Part shown: piece after piece, positions 17,714 through 25,571 of the stretch
Numbering within the stretch: position 1 is the first letter of the stretch
How the letters are laid out: each line of letters starts with the position of its first letter
NCBI GenBank assembly: GCA_015179025.1
Contig: WHUX01000452.1
Location: 1 to 25,571, forward strand
Source of the DNA: Terfezia claveryi
Lineage: Eukaryota > Ascomycota > Pezizomycetes > Pezizales > Pezizaceae
Direction: 5' to 3'
DNA length: 25,571 bases
The notes under the pieces: generated by a model
What the model was told of the DNA's origin: nothing
Seen by the model: only the letters and a program-made list of their open reading frames with translations
Database searches by the model: none
Made by a program: the position numbers and the translations under genes

Positions 17714-18359
17714 TGTTGTGATACAGGTATATGAGATATACACTATATCCAACAGGAGCGGTAATTCAACCAAGTATCCAATAAAGGAGAAACTTAGGAA
17801 CGGATCTAATAGGCTGGTGGAGGACGTTCTGGAGAACGTAGAGGACGTTGTGGATACTGTAGAGGATGCTTTAAAGCGTGCACTAGAAACGTAGAATATA
17901 TAGGAGAATATATGAGTGAATGAGATTGATATGTGAGCTGATGTTAACTGATGTGAACTGATGTGAACTGATAATCTCTGAAGGAAGAGAATTCCCCTCC
18001 TATATATATACGATTCCAGCAAGCTATAGCATAAGCTAGAGCGTGCTAAATGCGTTCAAAATGATTACAACATACTCAACATATTTGAGTTTATAACAAT
18101 AAAGTTTAACAGAAGTATAACTCAGAATATGGTTTAACATGTGTTGTAAGCATATGAATAGAGCTAAAACAGAGTTATTAGAGCGTGAATAACATAACTA
18201 ATAATAGAGTTATGCATGTGAAAAGCATATGGAAATACTTAATCTATGTAAGTATGAAGCACATGATTTGACATATAGTAGAATGTAATTAGGAATGAAT
18301 AATGCATGTGTATGTGATTTGTGATGTAAGAGAGAGCGTTTGAAGGTGTTTTTTTAATA
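17714..18359 (-). repeat. 3' LTR of copia D (646 bp)
   Basis: + strand start TGTTGTGATACAGG, end TTTTTTTAATA; on the element strand it begins TATTAAAAAAA and ends CACAACA. The unusual TA start, in place of TG, is shared by all three D LTRs in the window. TATA box complement at 18001-18010. Four 10-bp repeats of the type AACTGATGTG lie at 17936-17975. The long Ser-rich frame on the - strand starts upstream of the TATA box and is not considered a gene. Confidence 0.88.
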
Positions 18360-18370
18360 CCCCTCCTCAC
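18360..18370 (-). other. Polypurine tract of copia D
   Basis: GTGAGGAGGGG on the - strand, directly before the 3' LTR. It marks that LTR as the 3' one. Confidence 0.75.
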
Positions 18371-18491
18371 TAATCACGGCATGAATGGTCAATAAATAAT
18401 TCAGCAGTCTCATTAAAAACCTATATAGGAAGAAAAAACCCTGTGGGAAAAAAATTTTCATATATAGGAAAAGAGTACTGTTGTGAATTAT
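18371..18491 (-). other. 3' untranslated region of copia D
   Basis: Non-coding stretch between the RNase H stop and the purine tract. It contains the near-palindrome CCTATATAGG at about 18420-18429 and runs of A on the + strand. No gene seen. Confidence 0.5.
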
Positions 18492-18870
18492 TTAGTTCCT
18501 AAAACATCTTCCTGTAGCAAGAAGAACTTTTAGTCTAGATATTACTTTGGTACATATATCCACTAGATTATATAAGCCAAGTATATATAAGACTATGATA
18601 TTGTTAATTTTAACAAAATCATATAATAGTAAGAACTATTAATATCTTCTCTACAATCGTTTATATGAAAGTGGTGAGTCAGACCTACTGCTCCATCTCT
18701 ATCTGTACTTATGAGAGCAGAAATAGAGGGAAAATCCAAGTTCTCTCAGAGCTTTTGCAAACTATAGTTGCTATTTAACTACTAAAGATAGCAAAACGTA
18801 TTCAGCTTCAACTAGGGAAGTAGAAATACAAGTTTGCTTCTTTTAGTACCAGCTGATAGTATTGTTAGCT
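18492..18870 (-). pseudogene. Copia D RNase H pseudogene fragment
   Basis: C-terminal end of a Ty1/copia polyprotein. Read from about 18865 it shows the RNase H block NTISWY, CISTSLVEAEYVLLSL (the conserved EAEY, with the catalytic Glu), then FAKALRELGFSLYF. After several stops comes the last helix region with LYDFVKINNIIVLYI and NLVDICTKVISR, matching the end of copia RNase H where the usual motif is ADILTK. Stops (TAG and TAA) occur about every 20-40 codons. RT upstream is gone: within ~250 bp the sequence passes into gag-like remnants. It is too decayed to be functional. Confidence 0.8.
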
Positions 18871-19185
18871 AGTTGAAAGATATAACTTGAAATTGATTTT
18901 CTATCATCTTTTATTATTTATCCAATTAATATTATTATGCCAGCTAGTAATAGTAAGCTTTTAATATATATTAGAATAATTTAGAGATAGAGAAAGCCAA
19001 CTCTAGATATATTGCAATCATAAGATGCACCCAAGACTAAATAATTATTGATATAGGAACATATCTATAATGTTATCACTATCTTGGAATTTTATTATTT
19101 GAAATCCAAAGGTAAAGTAACTGAATTATAAGATATTATACCAAGTCAAGCCAATATTTAGTCAAGGTATGCTCATAATGAGAGT
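18871..19185 (-). other. AT-rich degraded internal part of copia D
   Basis: No domain recognised on either strand. It lies between the RNase H remnant and a gag-like remnant, so the deletion that removed protease, integrase and RT falls here. Short coding-like scraps on the - strand (around 19010-18960) cannot be assigned. Confidence 0.5.
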
Positions 19186-19480
19186 CTAATAATATTAGAA
19201 TGGTATTCACTTAATAGTATTTCTTACAATAAGTACACCACTTATTAATTTAATAGATTAAGTGGACCCTTTTGTATTAGAAATAGCAATCCTTTTGCGT
19301 TTTTTACACGCTGGAGCTTTGATACTAATAAGGATAAAGTCTGCTTCTGTTTCCAATAATGAATTAGTAGCCAGACTAAGAAGTATAGACTTCAATTTTG
19401 TATTTGTAAAAGTATTTAAATGTATTAGAACAAGTAGTATGGGAACAACTAAGTGTTCAACCAACTATTGTTTTAAGTGT
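19186..19480 (-). pseudogene. Possible copia D gag remnant
   Basis: A - strand frame open for 68 codons (19464-19258) reads through LKSILLSLATNSLLETEADF and ends in a basic stretch (KKRKRIAI). Shortly after it, in another frame, KWCTYCKKYY (complement of about 19213-19242) looks like the first half of a CCHC zinc knuckle followed by a stop. Position between the primer-binding site and pol suggests gag. The assignment is tentative; no other copy is available to compare. Confidence 0.45.
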
Positions 19481-19573
19481 AAATAATAGGTAGCATGGGA
19501 ACCTAGAGAGGTTCAACCAAGTATTGATAACAGAGGGTAAAATGGGAACCTATAGAAGTTCAACCAAGTGTTG
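19439..19573 (-). repeat. Three 32-bp repeats in the leader of copia D
   Basis: Cores beginning ATGGGAAC and containing GTTCAACCAAGT start at 19439, 19495 and 19542. The second and third are about 90% alike, the first more diverged. They lie 70-200 bp inside the 5' LTR, in the untranslated leader. Confidence 0.7.
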
Positions 19574-19631
19574 TTAATTGTAGTAAAGCTATTGTAGAAG
19601 CGTTCAGTAATGGTGGTTGAGGTAGAGCAGA

Positions 19632-19645
19632 CCGGGCTCATAACC
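19632..19645 (-). other. Primer-binding site of copia D (initiator tRNA-Met half)
   Basis: On the element strand GGTTATGAGCCCGG follows the LTR end CAACA directly. Its complement CCGGGCTCATAACC is the anticodon stem-loop of initiator tRNA-Met. Copia-type elements are known to prime from the internal half of this tRNA, so family, orientation and LTR border all agree. Confidence 0.82.
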
Positions 19646-20293
19646 TGTTGAGATACAGGTATATGAGATATACACTATATCCAACAGGCAGCGGTAATTC
19701 AACCAAGTATCCAATAAAGGAGAAACTTGGGAACGGATCTAATAGGCTGGTGGAGGACGTTCTGGAGAACGTAGAGGACGTTGTGGATACTGTAGAGGAC
19801 GCTTTAGAGCGTGCACTAGAAACGTAGAATATATAGGAGAATATATGAGTGAATGAAATTGATGTGTGAGCTGATGTTAACTGATGTGAACTGATGTGAA
19901 CTGATAATCTCTGAAGGAAGGGAATTCCCCTCCTATATATACACGATTCCAGCAAGCTATAGCATAAGCTAGAGCGTGCTAAATGCGTTCAACATGATTA
20001 CAACATACTCAACATATTTGAGTTTATAACAATAAAGTTTAACAGAAGTATAACTCAGAATATGGTTTAACATGTGTTGTAAGTATATGAATAGAGCTAA
20101 AACAGAGTTATTAGAGCGTGAATAACATAACTAATAATAGAGTTATGCATGTGAAAAGCATATGGAAATACTTAATCTATGTAAGTATAAAGCACATGAT
20201 TTGACATGTAGTAGAATGTAATTAGGAATGAATAATGCATGTGTATGTGATTTGTGATGTAAGAGAGAGCGTTTGAACGCGTTTTTTTTAATA
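19646..20293 (-). repeat. 5' LTR of copia D (648 bp)
   Basis: Direct repeat of 17714-18359. + strand start TGTTGAGATACAGG next to the primer-binding site, end TTTTTTTTAATA next to the right ACCT. TATA box complement around 19933-19942. Contains the same 10-bp repeats (about 19869-19908). Confidence 0.88.
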
Positions 20294-20577
20294 ACCTTTC
20301 AAGGTCTTTTTTCGAATTTGCCAATATGAGGAGCCACCTCATTATCAGCTTTCCTTTTTGTCCCCTTTTTTGCGTTTTTATTTGATAAAGAAAGAGAAGA
20401 AATAACAGAATAAGACAAATTGTTAGAAACAGAACAAATCAAAATAGGGTCAATATGCATCGATTCCCCTTCATATTCCTCCTTCCAACTGCCAATAGAG
20501 ATGCCATTCCTTATAACACAAATAGAAAACTAATCCTATGAGACTATCTGACTTGACGAACTAGATAGCCCACATTC
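20294..20577 (-). pseudogene. B2 pol N-terminus (cut by copia D) and gag-pol gap
   Basis: Homologous to B1 12887-13166. The ATG at 20460 opens a Ser-rich then basic sequence (KNAKKGTKRKADNE) and the frame breaks at the copia insertion before the protease active site. Upstream, the 120-nt gap to gag has TAG at 20536-20538 as in B1, plus an extra TAG two codons later where B1 has TGG. The rest of B2 pol, beyond the 16-bp sliver at 17698, is not in the window. Confidence 0.82.
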
Positions 20578-22673
20578 CTAACAGTCCAACTTTTCCTCAT
20601 AGTCCAACTCATCCTTACTAACAATCTGTCCAAATTGTACCTCAAGTGGTACTACTACAGCCGCTCCTGTAGACATTGTCGCCACTTTCTTAGCTTTCTC
20701 CTTTCCTTTTCCCTTTCCCTTTATTTTTGCCTCATTCGTAAACTTCCAACTGATTGAGCAGTCACCTATTATGTTAGTTTTATCCCTACACTTAATACAC
20801 TGTCTGTCCTTCTTCCGAGCCTGTCTTATAGTATATGTAATGCTATCTTAGCCAAGCTCCTTGGCTTTCTTGGAAGGGGTATCGGATTTAGATTTAGCCT
20901 TAGAATCAGGCTTGGTTTTTACCTTTTGCTTTGGCTTAGTAATTCGGTCCTTAAGGTTTTCGGACTTTTTCTCAGCAGCTTCAGGAGTGTTGGGTACCTC
21001 CTTTTTCGCACTAGCAGCCTATTCTTTTTGGTGGAACTAGCTCTATGCATGTGCCTCCCTAACCTTCTCATACTCAACCTAAGACCTGGCATTTGCGATA
21101 GCTAGAAAGCACATTTCCGTACTAGCAGCTACCTTATCTAAAATGTCTTTGTTAGTATTGACTCAGACCATATAGGCCCGAGTCTCGGGCTGAATAGCAC
21201 TAATCAGGTATTTCCAGAGCTGTTCCTATGGTAGTTCTGCTACCAACTGATAAACCTTGACACTAGGGATGAAATCTTTCATCAACTCACCTTTATTCTG
21301 GAACTCCTTCTGAAGGGAGACCTTCGCATCCCACTTCTTATGCTGGTTTTGATGTGCATTTATGAATTCACATTTTAAGACATTAAACGTGTCCCATTCA
21401 ATCCATTTGGAGTTGGCATCTGGTATTCGCTTATGTTAATTTGCATAATACTAGGTGCTCGCATCTCCTGTAAGTAGATCGCTACGAACAGGATCTTTTC
21501 ACTATGAGTGGAGTATATTAGCAGCATGCATTCAAAGGTGTGGTCTACTTTCATTAGGAACTCCTTTAGCTTGCTTGAAGTTCCATCGATCTTCTGAGAT
21601 AAGGGGAGGTTTTAGGGTTCTTTCTTGTCAGAAAGAGCCCGGGTTTTCTGGACTAGAGGTGGAGAAGGTGGAAGTGGTGGAGGTGGTACTGGACCTGTCT
21701 GGGTACCACGGATGATGAAATCTTCGATGTCATCATCAATCAATCGAGTTCATTTGGGTAGGCACTGTTAGCCGAATAGTTGCTCTTGTAGGTCCTTGAG
21801 CTTTCATTTGTGAGTTTGGATTTGGCAAGAGAGTTCTTCTACCGATTCCTTGTTAGTTTCACAACTCCGAATACGATCATCTTGTTTTTGTGTGATCGAT
21901 TTTTGTGCTCAATTATTTAGCTTGCCTACATCTGCTTTAATCCCATCAAACTCAACCTTAGCTGCCTCTATTATTGCCTCCGTATCCTCTTTAAGCTTCT
22001 TTATTAGCTCTTGCAATTGGGTTTCTAACGTTTCCTTAATAGTAACTATTAGCTGTTTCACAGCAGCTTCTTGTTCATCTGTTTGCCTTTTTAGAGCTGC
22101 TACTTTTTCAGTTACCTATTATTGTAGCAACTTTAAGTCTTCATGAGTTGCTCTAGTACCATTAAATATGATAGTATGAGCTTCTTGTGCTTGTTTTAGA
22201 AAACTAGCTTGGGGATTTGGACCTTCGGAAAGGTTCAGAATTTCAGCTCATTGCTGTTTGAATTCTGTGGCTCCATTTTGAACTATTTTAGACAACAATT
22301 TATCATATTCTTGTTTGCTTAGTCTCATGTGAGGGAGTCGAATTGGACATAATGGTGGTTGTGCAGGATGGCATTATAAAGAGGCATTGCTGTTTGTTCA
22401 TCGAAGGGGTCTTTTGGAAGGTAGACCAAATTGATCAACTAATTCAGCAGGAAATAATTGTAACTCGTCTGGAGAGTATATAGGATGTCTTAAGGACTCT
22501 ATCCTATGAGATAGAATATTCTCTATTGGGATATCAATAAGATCATCTTCTATATCCCTATCTGATTGTGGAAGATTGTGTGGTCTTTGTGTGATGGCAC
22601 GGGGTGTGATATCTGGGAATATAAGGGGTTGGTAGGGCTGGCGAGACCCTCTTGGTATCTATGAACTAGACAT
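20578..22673 (-). pseudogene. B2 gag, complete length but broken
   Basis: This is the only copy of the family B gag with its N-terminus, about 700 codons. From the ATG at 22673 one frame can be followed for ~400 codons through about a dozen stops. The N-terminal domain includes LSHRIESLRHPIYSPDE. A long coiled coil follows at about 22110-21880 (KVAALKRQTDEQEAAVKQL, then ETQLQELIKKLKEDTE), then a poly-proline linker (PVPPPPLPPSPP, about 21685). Next come the capsid start (KEFLMKVDHTFE) and a one-base frameshift near 21465. The rest matches B1: YYANQHK, a CCHC knuckle of which His is lost (CIKCRDKTNIIGDC), and an end at the TAG 20578-20580. Many stops are C-to-T or G-to-A against B1; one B1 stop (13812) is still CAG here (21220-21222). 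Confidence 0.85.
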
Positions 22674-22721
22674 GATTAGAGTATATAGTAAATGAAATGT
22701 AAATCACTGGCTACAAAGTAA
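22674..22721 (-). other. Leader of B2 between 5' LTR and gag
   Basis: Only 48 nt separate the LTR end (22722) from the gag ATG. A primer-binding site should start within a few bases of the LTR, but I cannot match the sequence TTACTTTGTAGCCAGTG confidently to a tRNA end. Confidence 0.55.
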
Positions 22722-24055
22722 TATTATGGGGGCCCTATTAACTAATAGCACTCTTACAACTATTAGAACAGCCGTAATTACCTGCCACAACAATATCTAT
22801 TCCGCAAAACAGAATATCAATCCTATAGCAGTAAAGTTTAGTCTAACAGTAGTTCCTCATGACAGATCTTATTTTGTAATACAATATAAATCTTATATCA
22901 CTTAAATATAAAGTTAACTCAAGACTTAGAACTTTGTAGGCTTCGTGTACTCAAAGTGCTCTTGCTTTCGAATACTTGCTAGTGGTAGAATAAATTCAAC
23001 TGGAACTATTTGCACTATTTATATCCCACGGTATTTATAGATATTCTTATGATAAAAATATTTCATAAAAACGCGGGTCTACCTATCACCTTGGAATTTC
23101 ATCCTAAAAGTTATGCTATCCACACCTTTGTTAATGCAGTCATTATCTGCACTCGTTATCATAGGTTACTAACCCAAACATAGAGAATATTCCCATATCT
23201 GCATATTATACATACTTCGCTTATAGCTCACTTATCCTATTAAAGAATTCTTATTCAAGACAACTAAATTCAAATTCAGATATGTTACTAATCCTCGATA
23301 CTATCGAATTACCATCCAACAATATCTAAAGGTATCTAATTATGTTTCCAGCAATATTTACTTAATAGTGTCTAGTGTCTATTAAAAATAATATTCAGCT
23401 GCACATAACTCTATGAATAGAGAACTGTGGGTCACAAGTAGATTACCATTGGAAAGGTATCAACCCATAGAAGATTATAGAATCTTAGTTTATCTCGATT
23501 CCCAAATTATTCATGGAGTTATTACCAATAATAAGTACACCTCCTCATGGACCTATATAACTATATTAAAAGTCTCATATCTCTATAGGTTTAACTCCAA
23601 TCATAAAATGGGTTGCAGAAATGGAATCAGGACGAAGAGTAGGCCTAGATAGAATCTTGAAACATTGAATTCGGAGAACCTTATATTTTGGCCCTACCTT
23701 TAGCTTCTGTCCTAAGTTTACTCTTTTATAGTGTTACTGGATGCACTTTGGTCTAAAGTGCGCCCTCATGGCTTCATTTTTTTATTTATTTTTACCGAAT
23801 TATTTTCCTGCAGTTCAGGGTAATAATTCAATATTTGTACATTTCAGGGTAACGCCAAGTCTTCAGGGTAATAGCTTATATAGCTAGTATATATACATAT
23901 AGTTAGCATATTAATTTGAGTATAACTATTGAACCGTTAATCGGATTCTTATGAAACCTTAAATATAGCTCCCTCAAGGGTCTATGGACGTTCTATAAGG
24001 GTCTTAACCATCTAGGATGATTGTAAACTACTTCGAGGTTCATACCCATTTTATA
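22722..24055 (-). repeat. 5' LTR of B2, interrupted by Tc1 element E
   Basis: Family B LTR in - orientation, heavily mutated: its + strand start TGTCACG has become TATTATG. It contains the TATA complement region and three GGGTAA motifs near 23815-23870. The first ~125 bp of the LTR (element 5' end) are missing because element E starts at 24056, inside the motif that in other copies reads CCCGTTTCATATA. The + strand frame at 23413-23652 is an antisense artefact. Confidence 0.88.
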
Positions 24056-24278
24056 CAGCTATATAGCAATGAATTTGGTACCTCGCATAAAATGGGCTGG
24101 TATGCATCATGCTTGACTTAGATTTAATGTATTGAATGCGGCTAGCACATTTGTAGGCGAATGTCTTACCCTCCCTTAACTCCGTAACCAAATACTTAAA
24201 TATATTATCTACCGGTACTAGTACCAGCAGATAGCTTATGAACTTTAGAGTAAAAGCCTCTGATTCCTCCTATATATT

Positions 24279-25187
24279 ATGTCAGAACCTAATCTATCTA
24301 TAGTTCAATTTAATATGCTTTTAGCAGAATCAGATGAGGCTGTCATACCTACTACCCAGAAAAAGCAGTTAACTGATTTTGAAAAAGGCAAGATTACGTT
24401 TCTCTATAAGTAAGGCTGTGGATATGGACAAATTGCCAACTATATCGGTCACCCAAGTCAAGTATCTAGAATTTTATTCAATGCCATATAGAACGTAGAA
24501 CTCATACAAATAAACCACATCCAGATTGACAAAAGAAGATCTCAAAAGCTACCGAGAATGTAGTTCTAGCTCTTATTGAAGGGGATGCTTCAATATCTAA
24601 GCTGAAGCTTATAGATAATATACCCGAGTTACAAGATATTCATCCATGAACTATCGATCATATGCTTCGGGGTAAAGGACTTCGAAAATGGATAGCAAGA
24701 AAGCAACCAAAACTACTACTATAGCATGTTAGTACAAGATTAGCATGGACTCTAGAATGGAAGGATTGGACTCCAGAGTAATGGAAAAAACATGTTTGGT
24801 CTGATGAGTGCTTAGTAGAGCATAGTAAAGGAGCAGGAGCAAAGTAGGTTTGGAGAAAAAAGTGAAAGGATCATTATACAGTGCAGGTAGTAAATCTATG
24901 TAGGTATATTGCTCCTTTCTTAATCCTTATAATTATTAGATCTAATATTTATATATAGGACAGCTCATGATATCTCTCTCATAGTATGGGGATGTTTTTT
25001 TGGATCATTAAGAAGATATTTATAGCTACTACTTGAAGAGTATAATAATGCTATTCGATATGTTGAGATTTTAATACATGTTCTTCCTGATATTCATTTG
25101 GAAATGAGTGAGTTGATGAGTATTGATAATCCAGTTTTTATGTAAGACAATTCGTCAATTCATACCTACAAGCTTGCATGTGTATAG
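24279..25187 (+). pseudogene. Tc1-family transposase pseudogene
   Basis: A DDE transposase would cut and paste the element at TA sites. From ATG 24279 the frame has a helix-turn-helix region (LTDFEKGKITFLYK, stop, GCGYGQIANYIGHPSQVSRIL) with a TAA. A frameshift near 24497 leads to ATENVVLALIEGD and ELQDIHP, stop, TIDHMLRGKGLRKW. The first catalytic Asp is in WSDECLVE (GAT at 24803), followed by HDISLIVWGCF. The second Asp is in TAA-GAC-AAT at 25143-25151, normally QDN, with its preceding Gln codon now TAA. The third acid would lie further on and is lost through the copia insertion. Most stops (such as 24409, 24721, 24844 and 25143) fit CAA, CAG or CGA turned into TAA, TAG or TGA. Confidence 0.83.
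24887..24958 (+). other. Possible intron in the Tc1 transposase
   Basis: Between KDHYTVQ and HDISLIVWG the sequence does not fit the family. It starts with GT and ends with TATATATAG, 72 nt, T-rich, a size common for fungal introns. The phases of the two sides do not join cleanly without an indel, so decay is an alternative. Confidence 0.35.
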
Positions 25188-25571
25188 TATTAAAAAACGC
25201 GTTCAAACGCTCTCTCTTACACCACAAATCACATACACATGCATTATTCATTCCTAATTACATTCCACCACATGTCAAATCATGTGCTTCATACTTACAT
25301 AGATTAAGTATTTCCATATGCTTTTCACATGCATAACTCTATTATTAGTTATGTTATTCACGCTCTAATAACTCTGTTTTAGCTCTATTCACATGCTTAC
25401 AACACATGTTAAACCATATTCTGAGTTATACTTCTGTTAAACTTTATTGTTATAAACTCAAATATGTTGAGTATGTTGTAATTATGTTGAACGCATTTAG
25501 CATGCTCTGGCTTATGCTATAGCTTGCTGGAATCGTGTATATATAGGAGGGGAATTCCCTTCCTTCAGAGA
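25188..25571 (+). repeat. Second copia D LTR (partial, runs off the window)
   Basis: Reverse orientation relative to 17714-20293. It starts TATTAAAAAACGCG, as the other D LTRs do on the element strand, and follows them closely to the window end. TATA box TATATATA at 25538-25545. It interrupts the Tc1 transposase. Whether it is a solo LTR or the 5' LTR of a full element cannot be seen. Confidence 0.88.

Larger units (their letters stand above)
17714..20293 (-). mobile_element. Ty1/copia element D, internally deleted (2.6 kb)
   Basis: Two ~646-bp LTRs (17714-18359 and 19646-20293) in direct orientation surround 1286 bp. The - strand direction is set by an RNase H remnant and purine tract next to the left LTR and by a primer-binding site next to the right LTR. 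The flanks are ACCT on both sides (17710-17713 and 20294-20297), and the empty site in B1 (12883-12886) has ACCT once. Most of gag-pol (protease, integrase, RT) is missing. The LTRs are about 97-98% alike by eye. Confidence 0.88.
24056..25187 (+). mobile_element. Tc1-like DNA transposon E, truncated at its 3' end
   Basis: Starts with CAG immediately after a TA dinucleotide (24054-24055) inside the B2 LTR, the usual Tc1/mariner arrangement. About 220 bp of non-coding terminal sequence precede the transposase pseudogene. The far end, including the right inverted repeat, is cut off by a copia D LTR at 25188, so inverted repeats cannot be compared. Confidence 0.8.

Noticed and set aside
17936..17975. 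Short regular repeats as a possible CRISPR array
   Set aside because: Units are contiguous 10-mers without spacers in a eukaryotic LTR.
17534..18022. 162-codon - strand Ser/Thr-rich frame, also 19638-19955
   Set aside because: It begins upstream of the TATA box of the copia D LTR and runs across the LTR border into the neighbouring LTR of another element, so it is not a gene.
19632..19645. Initiator tRNA-Met anticodon-arm sequence, possible tRNA gene
   Set aside because: Only the anticodon arm matches, and it sits directly at the LTR border as a primer-binding site. No acceptor, D or T arms are present.
21850..22146. 98-codon + strand frame, Ser/Cys-rich
   Set aside because: Antisense of the coiled-coil part of B2 gag.

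Overview
The window looks like a stretch of gene-poor, transposon-rich chromatin from a filamentous fungus. Everything recognisable is retrotransposon or DNA transposon. The coding capacity is that of Ty3/gypsy chromoviruses (integrase ending in a chromodomain), a Ty1/copia element and a Tc1-type transposase. Many premature stops are C-to-T or G-to-A changes, often at CpA or CpG, as expected from repeat-induced point mutation or methyl-cytosine decay. I see no host protein gene, rRNA, tRNA gene or CRISPR array, and I cannot name the species from this sequence.

Layout, left to right. (A) 1-3644, + strand: 3' portion of chromovirus A, with broken gag, a deletion where protease/RT/RNase H should be, frameshifted integrase, chromodomain, polypurine tract and a 678-bp LTR. 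(F) 3646-5093: two ~295-bp LTRs around ~860 bp with no recognisable coding, resembling a TRIM or an internally deleted LTR element. (B0) 5094-6075 and 15522-17697, + strand: 3' half of a second chromovirus family, B, with a ~1.46-kb LTR. (B1) 6076-15516, - strand: an LTR-to-LTR copy of family B inserted into B0's integrase, flanked by the 5-bp duplication GTAGC and itself interrupted by a solo B LTR (9200-10657, duplication TGCGT). (B2) 17698-17713 and 20294-24055, - strand: an older B copy with the only complete gag, interrupted by copia element D (17714-20293, - strand, duplication ACCT). B2's 5' LTR is cut by a Tc1-like element E (24056-25187), which is in turn cut by another copia D LTR (25188 to the window end).

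The order of events can be read from the nesting. B2 came first. B0 and D then landed in it, 16 bp apart. B1 landed in B0 and a solo LTR formed in B1. Tc1 E landed in the B2 LTR and a second D copy landed in E.

Together the B copies outline one element, 5' to 3': LTR, short leader, gag (coiled-coil and proline-rich N-terminal extension, capsid, CCHC knuckle), an in-frame UAG-containing gap, then pol (protease, RT, RNase H, integrase, chromodomain), a hairpin, polypurine tract and LTR. No copy is intact. The points most worth a second look are the B gag/pol arrangement, the direct fusion of B1's 5' LTR to the middle of gag, the TRIM-like element with mismatched flanks, and conserved RNA-type hairpins in the LTRs and beside the polypurine tract.
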